Origin: Hufsiella ginkgonis
GTDB taxonomy: Bacteria > Bacteroidota > Bacteroidia > Sphingobacteriales > Sphingobacteriaceae
NCBI RefSeq assembly: GCF_009834915.1
Contig: NZ_WVHS01000001.1
Span: forward strand, 1,054,001-1,118,000
Direction of reading: 5' to 3'
DNA: 64,000 bases
In this document: piece by piece, positions 1-9,100 of the stretch
Position numbering within the stretch: position 1 is the first letter of the stretch
How the letters are laid out: each line of letters opens with the position of its first letter
Notes under the pieces: generated by a model
What the model saw: only the letters and a program-made list of their open reading frames with translations
What the model was told of the DNA's origin: nothing
Databases searched by the model: none
Program-made: the position numbers and the translations under genes

Positions 1-771
1 CTCGGCCAGCGGCTTTAAGGCGTAATCGTCGGCGAACACGAAGTCGGCGCCCACCACCGCCGTAACGATCACCTCCGTGGAGTGCACTTTACCGTTAACG
101 GTGAGCTTTTCGTCGGGGTTAGCAGTGCCGATGCCAACTTTTCCGCTGTTCAGGATAGTCATTATTCTCGCCGAGTTTAGGTCAAATCCCATTATACCCG
201 ATGCCCGTGGCTGAGAAAAAATAAAATTACCGGTGCTCGCTTCAGAGTAAATTGCAGCAAGATTAGTTGTCCCGCCTGCGTTAAATCTTAATGCGGCATA
301 ATCTCCAGGGTTTGTACCGGAGGTTCGTACCTGCAACCCGACATTTCCGATGCCAGAAATGGTGATGTAATCGGTGCTGGATGTACTGCCTGTGTAAGGG
401 TTAGTACCTGACACCTGGAAATTTGCTGACGGGGTTCCTGTACCGATCCCGACATGTCCGTTTGGTAAAATGGCCATCTTCTCGTTACCATCCGTGAAAA
501 ACCGCAGCGGTAGTTCGCTCCCGGCATACAGATTCATACCGTTTATATCGCCCCATACCTGGCCCTTTAGCACGCCATTTTGCCTGAAATCTATAAAACC
601 GCCATAGGTGGCATGGTTGAGCGTAAGGCCTGAATAGGTAGACCCGGTCGTTGTAGTGGGCGACAAGGTTCCGATGCCGGCGTTGCCGGTAGCCGGAAAC
701 GTATTTGTTACTTGAGAAAAAAGTGGCAGGGCCATACCCTGGCATATAAGTGTAAATAATATTTTTTTCAT
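1..771 (-). CDS. Tail-fibre-like secreted surface protein, C-terminus cut by window edge
   Basis: An open frame runs from ATG at 771 to the first base of the window with no stop, giving at least 257 residues. The N-terminus (MKKILFTLICQG...) looks like a signal peptide. The body holds repeated VGIGT-x-x-P units (for example VGIGTANPDEKLTVNGKV), the pattern of Bacteroidota proteins related to phage tail fibres and other trimeric fibres. The end of the visible part (VFADDYALKPLAE) resembles the segment that precedes a short conserved C-terminal region in these proteins. It follows the Spy-like gene at 831-1199 by about 60 bases on the same strand, so the two may be co-transcribed. The function is not known; a secreted fibre or adhesin is an inference. 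Confidence 0.75.
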   Translation of the reverse strand, partial: MKKILFTLICQGMALPLFSQVTNTFPATGNAGIGTLSPTTTTGSTYSGLTLNHATYGGFIDFRQNGVLKGQVWGDINGMNLYAGSELPLRFFTDGNEKMAILPNGHVGIGTGTPSANFQVSGTNPYTGSTSSTDYITISGIGNVGLQVRTSGTNPGDYAALRFNAGGTTNLAAIYSEASTGNFIFSQPRASGIMGFDLNSARIMTILNSGKVGIGTANPDEKLTVNGKVHSTEVIVTAVVGADFVFADDYALKPLAE

Positions 772-830
772 TTGTTGTAGGACTTTTGATAGTGCAGGAT
801 GTGAAACGCCAGCGGTGATATTTGGTAAAC

Positions 831-1199
831 TTACCGGATACCGTTGTTATGTGCGGCAGTGTCAATAATGGCGTAAGGCGAACCCCGCTTCTTAAGACTA
901 TAAGAGGTAAGCTCCTGTGTAGATAAAAGCTCTCTGAATTCGGACCGCAACTGCCTTTTTAAGGCCTCCATTTGTTGTGTGGTAGTAGTTGGATTTGCCA
1001 TTGCGGAGGAGATCGCTGCTTCTTCTTTTTGAAAATAAGCCGTTAGTGCGGCTTTCCTGGTTTCAGAAAGGTTGACTACCGAGGAAATGTCCTGAACTTT
1101 GATAATTACAGCCATAGATGGCGTTGACGGCGTTTCCTGTGACCGCGCGGAAACGATGAACAGCGGTAACGCTGCCAGTGTTGCAAAGAGTGATTTCAT
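831..1199 (-). CDS. Small secreted Spy/CpxP-like protein
   Basis: 122 residues from ATG at 1199, the start that gives a clean signal peptide (MKSLFATLAALPLFIVSARS). A longer frame to 1286 adds 29 residues that do not look like a leader. The mature part is helical and charged, ending with LKRQLRSEFRELLSTQEL, which recalls the LTxxQ-type helices of Spy/CpxP periplasmic proteins. A protein of the same kind lies at 9859-10308, also next to a large surface-protein gene. In proteobacteria Spy is a periplasmic chaperone; a chaperone role here is inferred from shape and position only. Identity with the Spy family is tentative. Confidence 0.6.
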   Translation of the reverse strand: MKSLFATLAALPLFIVSARSQETPSTPSMAVIIKVQDISSVVNLSETRKAALTAYFQKEEAAISSAMANPTTTTQQMEALKRQLRSEFRELLSTQELTSYSLKKRGSPYAIIDTAAHNNGIR

Positions 1200-1288
1200 G
1201 AGTTTAGGGTATGAATTGTAAACTTTGTTAAGATACATAGGTCCTGATGATGAAACGTTATATTTTCCACAAGATTTTTCCCACAAAT

Positions 1289-1640
1289 TCAGGAGATTTT
1301 TCCACGCTTTCCTGTGTTTTTTCTTCTAAAATAATGAGAAAAAGCCCACGAAATCAGGAAAAAAAACCCAAGATTTAACCTTAATTCATTCGCTTCACTA
1401 TTCTTCCTATTAGTTAAATTCCCCCGCCTGTCGTGACCGTTTCCAGTGCCATCAATTACGACGCCCTCCCAATCGGGTTGCTCGGCGTCTGCCACATAGG
1501 TACAGGAGATATGATCAAGTGTCCTCACAGAGCAAACGGGTGATCGTCTCCGCTGCTATTCTTGCGACTGCCACTTCAATTGTTTCGGTGCTATGGCTGA
1601 TTTGATTTCTAAGCTCATTGGCCCGGCGTGTACTTTGCAT
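1289..1640 (-). other. Intergenic region with two overlapping short open frames, doubtful
   Basis: Between the Spy-like gene and the VOC gene I see no recognised gene. On the minus strand a 41-residue frame starts at ATG 1640 (MQSTRRANELRN...) and stops at 1515. A 79-residue frame opens with GTG at 1528, overlapping its end by 14 bases, and stops at 1289. The arrangement could be two short genes, a frameshifted single gene, or chance. I recognise neither product. Confidence 0.2.
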
Positions 1641-1690
1641 GATCTAAGTTAGCAGGTGAATTAGGTATCTTTAAACATAAACTTCAAGTC

Positions 1691-2191
1691 ATGAAAAAAT
1701 CACTGGTATGCGTCCTTTTGGTCGCAGCATTTATGCTTGGTTATGGGTTCAGCCGATTGACATCTCCTATGGATGATGTTCCGCGGGTAACAGGCATCGG
1801 CGGCATTTTCTTTAAAGCGAAAGATCCGGCGGCACTCAAAACCTGGTATAGTACCAACCTGGGTATGCGTATGGTGCAGAGCGGTTCTAATTTCCAGTGG
1901 TACCAGGGTGCCGACAGTACCAAAAAGGGTTTTACGCTCTGGGCTCCCTTCCGGGAAACGACCAAGTACTTCCTCCCGTCAGAGAAGCAGTTCATGATCA
2001 ACTATCGTGTGGTTAAGCTCGATGCGCTGCTGCTGAAATTGAAAGCCGCCGGTATTTTCCCTGCCGACACGGTAGAGAGCGCCAGCTATGGCCGCTTCGT
2101 TCACCTCATGGATCCCGAAGGGAATAAAATCGAGCTTTGGGAACCCAATGATGTGGAGTATGCCAAACTTGGGACGATAGTAAGTAAATAG
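1691..2191 (+). CDS. VOC-family (glyoxalase-like) protein with N-terminal signal or anchor
   Basis: 166 residues. Residues 1-20 form a hydrophobic leader (MKKSLVCVLLVAAFMLGYG), and the rest is one vicinal-oxygen-chelate unit: GIGGIFFKAKDPAALKTWY at the first strand and helix, and HLMDPEGNKIELWEP at the last. The glutamate of KIELWE matches the usual metal ligand of the last strand, while the first-strand histidine of classical glyoxalases is replaced (GIFFKA). The family spans lyases, dioxygenases and antibiotic-binding proteins, so the substrate cannot be read. Most VOC proteins are cytosolic; an exported or anchored one is less usual. A TATCTTTA near 1667 may be the -7 promoter element. Confidence 0.85.
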   Translation: MKKSLVCVLLVAAFMLGYGFSRLTSPMDDVPRVTGIGGIFFKAKDPAALKTWYSTNLGMRMVQSGSNFQWYQGADSTKKGFTLWAPFRETTKYFLPSEKQFMINYRVVKLDALLLKLKAAGIFPADTVESASYGRFVHLMDPEGNKIELWEPNDVEYAKLGTIVSK

Positions 2192-2372
2192 AGCGGACGA
2201 TAGTCCAATTCCTCCACGGGTGCAGTTCAGCTCGCGTTGTTTTAAATTCACGTTCAAGTTAGGCCGCCGCGTATTTGAAAAGTTAAGAACTATTCAAGCA
2301 GCGAAACTTAACCGGGCTAAACTTCTGCAGCCCGATCTTGTTATGATCATACACCATCATGACCGACTACCT

Positions 2373-2744
2373 ATGATAGAACTAATTAGCGGCCTGCCAT
2401 CTGACGTTGCCGGCTTCAGGGCAACCGGCGAAATAACTAAAGACGACTACGAAACCGTAGTATTTCCCGAGATAGATAAACTGATCGAACGCACCGGTAA
2501 GATCAGGTTTTTGCTCGTTATCGATACCGGGCTGAAAAATTTCACCATCGGCGCCTGGTGGGAAGATCTCTGGTTGGGTTTGAAAAACTTTACTAAATGG
2601 GAGCGCATAGCGATCGTGAGTGATTCCACGATCATCAACCGTTTTTCAGACGTGTTCGCAACGATCGTTCCCGGGGCCGAATCGAAGGGGTTTGATAAAT
2701 CGGATTTTGCTTCGGCGAAAGCCTGGGTAGCGGCTGATAGTTAA
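2373..2744 (+). CDS. SpoIIAA-like (STAS-fold) protein
   Basis: 123 residues from ATG 2373. An in-frame start at 2220 adds 51 basic residues that match nothing in the family, whose members are about 120 residues. The sequence opens MIELISGLPSDVAGFRATGEI and continues with KDDYETVVFPEIDKLIERTGKIRF, typical of the SpoIIAA-like family of Bacteroidota and proteobacteria. It then shows the ...W..LWLGLKNF..W.R.A.VSD stretch and ends with a helix after PGA. The family is related to STAS domains and lipid-binding CRAL-TRIO folds, and no enzymatic activity is established. It stands alone between the VOC and DUF4385 genes. Confidence 0.85.
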   Translation: MIELISGLPSDVAGFRATGEITKDDYETVVFPEIDKLIERTGKIRFLLVIDTGLKNFTIGAWWEDLWLGLKNFTKWERIAIVSDSTIINRFSDVFATIVPGAESKGFDKSDFASAKAWVAADS

Positions 2745-2768
2745 ACTGACGCTTTAGACGCCCTATCG

Positions 2769-3248
2769 ATGACCAAACCTTCCTATTTAAACTTCAACTC
2801 AGAGACCTATCGCTGGAAACCAGGTATCGATTACCGCAAACACCCGGAACAATATCGCGTAGGCAAAGGCGAACAAGGCGTGCTCATCTGTGAGCCTTAC
2901 AAAAGCGAGGTCGGCAAACACTGGCGTTTTAAAACTGTCGACATCGCTAAAACAAGTTGTGAGGAGATCTATCGGCTATTTCTGGCGTACCTGGACCAGG
3001 CCGATTTCGTCGGCGCAGACATGGCCCGTAAGTTCCTGCAAATGGGTTACACCCGCGCACGGCGGTATGCCAACTATAAAGGCGGCAAAAAGTACGACAA
3101 GGAAAACAGTTACAAGCCTCTTGAGCGTGGCACTGGTGAAGAGGAGAAGGCCAAAGCCGCAGCTATCTTCTACGAGAAATGGAAAGCAGCGGAAACCAAT
3201 GAACAGTATGCAACGCAAAAAGCAGCATGGAAATCGGAAAAAGGATGA
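2769..3248 (+). CDS. DUF4385 domain protein
   Basis: 159 residues, beginning 24 bases after the SpoIIAA-like gene. The sequence carries the DUF4385 signature: YRWKPGIDYRKHPEQYRVGKGEQGVL, then CEPYKSEVGKHWRFK and the helix ARKFLQMGYTRARRYANYKGG. The C-terminal third is charged and helical. The family is widespread, cytosolic and of unknown function. It may be co-transcribed with its upstream neighbour and with the exonuclease III gene 47 bases downstream, all on the plus strand. Confidence 0.85.
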   Translation: MTKPSYLNFNSETYRWKPGIDYRKHPEQYRVGKGEQGVLICEPYKSEVGKHWRFKTVDIAKTSCEEIYRLFLAYLDQADFVGADMARKFLQMGYTRARRYANYKGGKKYDKENSYKPLERGTGEEEKAKAAAIFYEKWKAAETNEQYATQKAAWKSEKG

Positions 3249-3294
3249 GCGGTAAGCCATTAACTGCCAAGTGTATCACCTGTTTTACCGCGCT

Positions 3295-4083
3295 ATGAAG
3301 ATCGCTACCTACAACATCAACGGCATTAACGGGCGCCTCGAAATCCTGTTGCGCTGGCTAAAGGAAGCTGATCCGGATATCGTATGCCTCCAGGAATTGA
3401 AAGCCGAAAGCCGAAGCTTCCCCGAACAGGAGATCAATACCGCTGGCTACAATGCAATTTGGGTAGGCCAAAAAAGCTGGAACGGCGTAGCTATCCTGTC
3501 GAAAACGGAAATCAAAGAGCTTCACCGCGACCTCCCCGGCGAGGATGACGAGTTCACCCATAGCCGCTACATCGAAGCGTTTACCGGCGGCATCGTAGTC
3601 GGTTGCCTCTATCTTCCTAACGGGAACCCGGTTCCTGGCCCAAAGTTCGACTATAAGCTGCGCTGGTTTAAGCGGCTGGCCAAACACGCCAAAAACCTGG
3701 TGGACCGCGAGCTGCCGGTGATACTGATCGGCGACTACAACGTAATGCCAACCGATCTCGACACTTATAAGCCTGAAAAGTATGTGAATAACGCCCTTTT
3801 CCAGCCGGAAGTGAAAAAAGCGTATGCCCAACTTGTTAAACAAGGATGGACGGATGTTATCCGAAAGCTGTATCCCGACGAACCTATCTATACCTTTTGG
3901 GATTACCTCCGAAACGCTTACGAGTGGAACGCCGGTTTGCGGCTCGATCATGTGCTGCTTAATAAGCATATCGCCCCCAGGCTGGTATCAGCAGGCGTCG
4001 ACAAACATGTGAGAGGCTGGAAAGATGCCAGCGACCATGCGCCGGTTTGGGTAACGCTTACTAGCCCGGGAGCAAATAGGTAA
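3295..4083 (+). CDS. xth: Exodeoxyribonuclease III / AP endonuclease
   Basis: 262 residues from ATG 3295 (MKIATYNINGINGR); the upstream in-frame start at 3271 adds eight residues and is less likely. The endonuclease/exonuclease/phosphatase fold is clear: YNINGIN at the start, DIVCLQELKAES with the metal-binding glutamate, GDYNVMP in the middle, FWDYLRNAYEWNAGLRLDHVL, and the final SDHAPVW with the catalytic Asp-His pair. The enzyme cuts DNA at abasic sites and removes 3' blocks in base-excision repair. Its 3' end overlaps the convergent reductase gene by 23 bases. Confidence 0.95.
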   Translation: MKIATYNINGINGRLEILLRWLKEADPDIVCLQELKAESRSFPEQEINTAGYNAIWVGQKSWNGVAILSKTEIKELHRDLPGEDDEFTHSRYIEAFTGGIVVGCLYLPNGNPVPGPKFDYKLRWFKRLAKHAKNLVDRELPVILIGDYNVMPTDLDTYKPEKYVNNALFQPEVKKAYAQLVKQGWTDVIRKLYPDEPIYTFWDYLRNAYEWNAGLRLDHVLLNKHIAPRLVSAGVDKHVRGWKDASDHAPVWVTLTSPGANR

Positions 4084-4765
4084 GCCAAAGTACGTCATCT
4101 TTGATCTTCCTCACTTTTTCGAGCTTAAGCAACGTGGCGCCGTGCTTTTTCGATTCTTTATCGATCTCGAAAAGTGCAGGAGCGCCAGCCGTGCCATCGG
4201 CGATCGGCAGCAGAACCTGGTGAAGCTCGTTAATAAGCCCTTGGTTCAGGAAGCTTCCGTTAATGTGCGCACCACCTTCCAGCATCAGCTTTTCGATACC
4301 GAAGAGTCCGCGCAGTTTTTTCAGCGCCACTTTAAGATCGATTTCTTTAATTCCGGCGAACAGGTAGGAAACGCCGATGTCGCGCAAATGGGCAAGGTAG
4401 GCATCAGGTACCGACTCAGTCAGCACGGTGATCACATGATCGCCCTGCATAAGCGGCTCGTTCCAGCCCAGTTTACCATGACCGTCGATGGCGATCGCGT
4501 ATTTACCAGGTTCATGGTCGGCCACGAAATCCTCCCTGCTCACTTCCTGGTGTCCCCTTTTTAGCACCGGTTTGGCGAAGTCGGTAAAATCTTTCTCCAT
4601 CGTGGTCCGCCCCACTATCCAGGCGGTTATACCGATCTTTTCGTGGATCTCTTCAAACTTGCCCTTCAGCTTTTTCACTTCGGGGCGATCGCCCCAGTTA
4701 TCTGTTAATATCCGGCCATCGAGACTGGTCATCATCAGGCAGATCACATAGGGTTGTTTTGTCAT
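4061..4765 (-). CDS. RibD C-terminal / dihydrofolate-reductase-like oxidoreductase
   Basis: 234 residues. The opening YVICLMMTSLDGRI is the standard first strand of RibD C-terminal reductases, followed by a nucleotide-binding AWIVGRTTME region and the closing KLMLEGGAHINGSFLNQGLINELHQVLLP. Those motifs bind NADPH in the riboflavin-pathway reductase. Without the deaminase half this is a stand-alone relative, and its substrate cannot be stated. It converges with xth. The small gene at 4780-4986 lies directly upstream on the same strand, so the two may form a unit. Confidence 0.88.
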   Translation of the reverse strand: MTKQPYVICLMMTSLDGRILTDNWGDRPEVKKLKGKFEEIHEKIGITAWIVGRTTMEKDFTDFAKPVLKRGHQEVSREDFVADHEPGKYAIAIDGHGKLGWNEPLMQGDHVITVLTESVPDAYLAHLRDIGVSYLFAGIKEIDLKVALKKLRGLFGIEKLMLEGGAHINGSFLNQGLINELHQVLLPIADGTAGAPALFEIDKESKKHGATLLKLEKVRKIKDDVLWLTYLLPG

Positions 4766-4779
4766 AATGAATAGTTGAG

Positions 4780-4986
4780 TTAATCTTCTTTAGCCGATTC
4801 GTCCGCGAAACCTTCATGTTCCGCAAGCCCGGGCTCCTTCCTGGCACGTTTCAGGCCGGTAGCAATGGCGATGCCTTCGTCATGACTTTCTTCCAATATG
4901 GCATTGGCGATCTCCACGGCCCGATCCCGAAGTTCGGGCCGAAGGTTTTTATAGGATGGCGGGTAGTCTCCTTGGTACCATGGCAT
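4780..4986 (-). CDS. Small MPWxxxDYPPSxKN-type protein
   Basis: 68 residues from ATG 4986 (MPWYQGDYPPSYKNLRPELR). The frame can be extended to 5028, but MPW is the conserved beginning of this small family. A helix, RDRAVEIANAILEESHDEGIAIATGLKRAR, follows. Proteins of this type occur widely, sometimes fused to DUF2188-like domains, and have no known function. It ends 14 bases before the start of the RibD-like gene on the same strand, so co-transcription is likely. Confidence 0.7.
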   Translation of the reverse strand: MPWYQGDYPPSYKNLRPELRDRAVEIANAILEESHDEGIAIATGLKRARKEPGLAEHEGFADESAKED

Positions 4987-5347
4987 AGTTTTCTTGTTTT
5001 CAGGTCTTGTATAGATGGTAACCTGCAAGATGGAGGAAGGTTTATCGAATTGTTATTTCTCACCCACCTTAACCCAAGCTTTGATCCCATGTCTCTGAAC
5101 TCTTTAATGAATGCTCCTTAAACTCTCCGTGCCATTTCGGCGAATGCGATTTCAAACCGGCTACAGAAAACCGGCTCGTCTTGTACAGCTTCATCAATGT
5201 CGTCTGCGAGATCGCTAAGAACGGGTGCGCAGAAGAATCTGGACCTGAAAACCAAACAGGACACGAAGTTGAATGAGGAGCCTGAACAGAGTCTGAAGAT
5301 CCACTAACCCCTATCAATTAATTTTTCGCCCTTTAATAACACATCTT

Positions 5348-5467
5348 ATGAATGCAGAGAACTTAAAAAAGGTACAGGAAAAAGCGATCAGCCTTGGTTT
5401 CGACAAGAAGACAGCCAAAAAGCTGGAGAACAGGGTAAAAAGCCCGATGGAGTACATCAACATCTAA
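5348..5467 (+). CDS. Small hypothetical protein, 39 residues
   Basis: ATG 5348 to TAA 5465-5467, product starting MNAENLKKVQEKAISLGFDK and ending SPMEYINI. It is hydrophilic and lysine-rich, with a plausible helix pair. I do not recognise it. It could be a real small gene or the N-terminal remnant of a longer one whose rest was lost. Of the surrounding bases 5029-5347, nothing convincing can be said; an 82-residue minus-strand frame there looks random. Confidence 0.35.
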   Translation: MNAENLKKVQEKAISLGFDKKTAKKLENRVKSPMEYINI

Positions 5468-5484
5468 AGTGTCGTTCCGTGACC

Positions 5485-5673
5485 TCAGCCAATCATAAAT
5501 CCAGGGAAGCCCTCGTTGTATCTAGAAAAATCGTCCAGGTCATAGTTAATATCGTTGATATTAATGCTGTCGACTATGCTAAAATCAGGGCAATAATATA
5601 ACGTGAAAGTATTTTTGAGCAATAGGATCAGCAGCATAGGAATCGTTACTTTAGCCCAAGTTGCATGGTAAAC
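5485..5673 (-). pseudogene. Decayed immunity-like gene fragment (C-terminal 62 residues)
   Basis: The minus-strand frame from 5673 to the stop at 5485-5487 has no start codon at its head (an in-frame TAA lies at 5674-5676), yet it reads like the end of a real protein. It holds a hydrophobic strand and helix, then an acidic, aromatic tail (YYCPDF, NYDLDDFSRYNEGFPGFM). Such acidic, aromatic C-termini are common among immunity proteins of polymorphic toxins, and some uncharacterised families end in a similar RYNEGFP segment. It lies just beyond the putative immunity gene at 5711-6160, on the same strand, in AT-rich DNA. The best reading is an orphan immunity gene that has lost its 5' half. The exact family is not established. 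Confidence 0.5.
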
Positions 5674-5710
5674 TTAGTATATTGTATTCCCTCTTAGCGG
5701 CATTGCTTCA

Positions 5711-6160
5711 TCAAGCCTTTTTATACAACTCTGGGTGCTTATTTTTCCAATACTTTTCAAATTCAGCCACTCTTATTTCATAATTATCACTACTAAAAAA
5801 ATCATTTATCAAATTATAATTCTCAAAAATTACTGATGATATATGAGCTAATTGTTTTCTATGCCCTTGTTCGATGTTTTTTTCTTTACGAAAATATTCT
5901 GATTTTGGGATTTGTGTATCACCTTGCCTCAGATATTCCAATAAATTAAAAAGATTTATTTCACTATCAGGCTTATTTATTTTATACAGAGTTGCATAAA
6001 ACTCTCGAAAATACTTTTCAATTTTAATCACAAAATCGCCTGAACTATATTCAATCATATAAGATTGCTCTTCGTTCAGTTCTTTTTTTATCTTAAAGCC
6101 ATACATTTCAACAAGCCCTTTAAAAAACTCGCAGATGTATTTTATAAAACTCTGTTCCAT
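5711..6160 (-). CDS. Putative immunity protein for the RHS toxin
   Basis: 149 residues with very low G+C and many Lys, Asn, Ile and Tyr codons, unlike most genes here. It starts 7 bases after the end of the RHS gene (6168), on the same strand, which is where cognate immunity genes sit in RHS loci. The product is acidic-aromatic and probably alpha/beta (YGFKIKKELNEEQSYMIEYS, EKYFREFYATLYK, INLFNLLEYLRQGD, FEKYWKNKHPELY), with no signal peptide and no membrane segment, so it should act in the cytosol. I do not recognise the family. The immunity role is inferred from position, size and composition. Confidence 0.65.
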   Translation of the reverse strand: MEQSFIKYICEFFKGLVEMYGFKIKKELNEEQSYMIEYSSGDFVIKIEKYFREFYATLYKINKPDSEINLFNLLEYLRQGDTQIPKSEYFRKEKNIEQGHRKQLAHISSVIFENYNLINDFFSSDNYEIRVAEFEKYWKNKHPELYKKA

Positions 6161-6167
6161 ATCAACT

Positions 6168-9100
6168 CTATTTTTTTATCATTCTTGAAAAATCGTCAGT
6201 CCATGAATAGCCATGTCTTTGCAAATACCTAATCTCTTGTCCAAGAACTGAATTGGGATCAAGCTTTAAGGGATTATATTTCCCAGAGAATATAATATCA
6301 TCCCCTCTTTTTACAACCTCTTGCAAAAATTCCACGTTCTTACGCATCGTCCATGCCTCATCGGTTACATTAAGGAAATTGGCGCCTATCTTTTTAGCAA
6401 ATTCCCTGTAAGTAGCCCTTGGCCCTATCACGCTTACCCCCTTAGCAGCCAGCCCTTGTTCCACCATCCTCGCCCCATCATCCAGAAACTCTCCCCCATG
6501 CGACGCGTAGTTAACTGCCCTGTTGGCCCCAATACCTGCCGCTTCTTCTGCCGCTATTCTTTGGACAGCCCTGCCGGCAATATACCTGGCCCCTGCCATA
6601 TATCCGAGCCTGCCCAGCATGTAAACGTCCCCTGCTCCCCAGGCAAGCATACCCACGTTAAACATATCGACCAGCGGATCGCGGCTTGCATTAAAAGCTA
6701 TCCGGTAATCGCGATAGGAATCGCTAACATATTTCAGCCGATAGTCAGTTTTCCCATTCGTAAACCGGTAAAGGTCTTCCCCGCTTAAACCGAGGGCCGC
6801 CCGAAAATCGTACCGCTCCCACGGGCTCATTTGGTTTGCATGGATCGGTACTACCGATAATTGCAGCATCCCGAAGAGGAAGTTATCATCGCCTACATAC
6901 TCCCATCCTGCAGGGATCGGGGTGCCGTCCGGTATCCATTTCGCCTTCCAGATCGATTCTCCTTGCGGCTTGATCCAGGGATTTAGCTTCATACCGAACA
7001 TGCCGCTGGGATCTACCATGTTCACCGGGTTGTTGTATACATAATTATAGGGCGACTGACTTTCATAGCCGTCAGGCATCGGGTCGACCACGTTCCACCG
7101 CGCGGTTTCAGGATTATAGAACCTGGCGCCATAGTCGTATTCCTTTAGCTCCGGCTGGTACTCTTTACCGTTGTATAGGTAGAAGTTATTGAGGGAGACA
7201 GGTTCTACGGGACGACGCTTCCCAAAGGGATAATATTCGTCTTCCTGCATCCGGGTGGCACTGCCATTATTAGGGTCCTTGCCAAAGGTAACCCGGACAT
7301 TGCCAAGATGATCCGCAAGATCGTACAAGTATTTACCATCGCTTACCCGGTAACGGCCTTCGCTGGTATGAATGAATTCGATGTTAGCGTTGGTATATTG
7401 TATTCCGCTGATATAATCTACCGCGGTTGAGCTTTGTTTACGGAGCATGCCGCCAAATGCATCATAGGTGTATGTGATACTTTGGCTCCCGCTTATCGTT
7501 TGAGGGAGATTAAGCATGTTGTAGCCGACGTTCACATTAACCTTCGAGCCATCGTACACTGTATTGCCATTAAGGTCATACTGGTAAGTGGCTGTATTGA
7601 GGCCTCCTCCCGATACCGAGCCTAACCGGTTTGTGCCTGATAGATAATTATAGCTTAATGTGCCTCCGTCGCGGTTCATCGACAGGATGTTGCCAGCCTT
7701 GTCATAGCTGATATTGCTCTCGTAGAACCCCCTGCTGGCGCTGCCCGCAGTAAGGCGGCCAAGCTTATCATAACTGTAACCCACCCATTGAGCGCCTGTA
7801 GAAGGCATCGTATACTCCTGTTCCGAGAGATCACCATTATAACGTGCCGTCGAGCCATGCTGGGGATCGTTATAACGCATTTGCTCGGTGAAAAGACCGG
7901 AGGATACTGATGTCATCCAACCCCGTTCGTTATACCCATAGGTTATACTATGCAAAAAGTTTGTACCACTATCTTCGGAGTGAAGTTTCTTGGTTCGTAA
8001 CTGCCCCAGATCGTTATATTCGAACTTTGAAAGTATGATTTCAGGGCTGTTATTCGTTTTCTGTTTGGTGTACACATTACGGCCCTGCGCATCATATTCA
8101 AAGTCCTGTTTGATAATGGCCGTCGTACCCCAGTTAACTTTATGTGCTCTACTGGTACCTATTACCTGCCCTATAAAACTATAATTGACGGCAGTTTCGT
8201 CATAATTCCCTTCGTTTAACAGTCCACCGAGGTAATGCTGGTTTATGCTTTTTACCACGTCGCCCTCATCGTCATAAACAGAAACGCTCCATAAATAATG
8301 CGACAAGTTATTAAGAACAGCCCTTTTTGAGGCGGTTGGAAGGCCCGAAGTCCGGTTGCTGGATGCTAAAGCTGCCTGGCTATAGGTACCTGGCAGCCCT
8401 GGTATGTTGTAATCATCGTAATAACTTACTTCCAGGTAAGCCGAAATATTGGCTTGTGGAACGGTTCGGTTGCTATAGCCTTGCGTTCCACCGCTGCTGC
8501 GGTATTCGTAAGCATAAGTTTGGGTATATGCTATCTCCTGCAGCAAGGCCCGTATTGAGTTCGCCGGTGCGCTTATATTTGCATCAGCGGTACTACCCGG
8601 ATGCTGGTATATACCGGTCATCAGCTTGCGTCCCAAACCATCATAACGGGCAAAGGTCCATTCCTGCGGGGACTTGTTCCGCTGTACGGCATCCTGGGTC
8701 ATTACCGTCTGACCTATGGAATTATAGACGATATATTCCCAACCCCGCCCAGGCACTTTCTTTTCCACCACCCGGTTACGTTCATCGAACCGGTACTGGT
8801 AGCAAAGATCGTCTAATACTGCCTGGGTAATCGCGTTGTCGTTATCTGGTTCTGCCTGCGGCGGAATCAGGTAACATAGATTGTTGTATTCATCGTAAAC
8901 GTAGTACGTGGACAGCATCTGTATCTGTCCGTTAGGCAGCTGGTTATAGATACGGTTAACGAGCAGTCTGCCGGCTTTATCATAGTATTGTTCCACGGTG
9001 CCTGCGCAGCCCGACTGCCAGTTTTCATCTTTTTTTACTGTGACGTAAAGGCTATTATCATCATAAATAGCTGTGCCGCCCGCCCGGTTTAGCGTACGGG

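Noticed and set aside
5069-5317. 82-residue minus-strand open frame
   Set aside because: Serine-rich, no recognisable pattern and no plausible start context; the opposite strand also shows a short frame of equal quality, so neither is supported.
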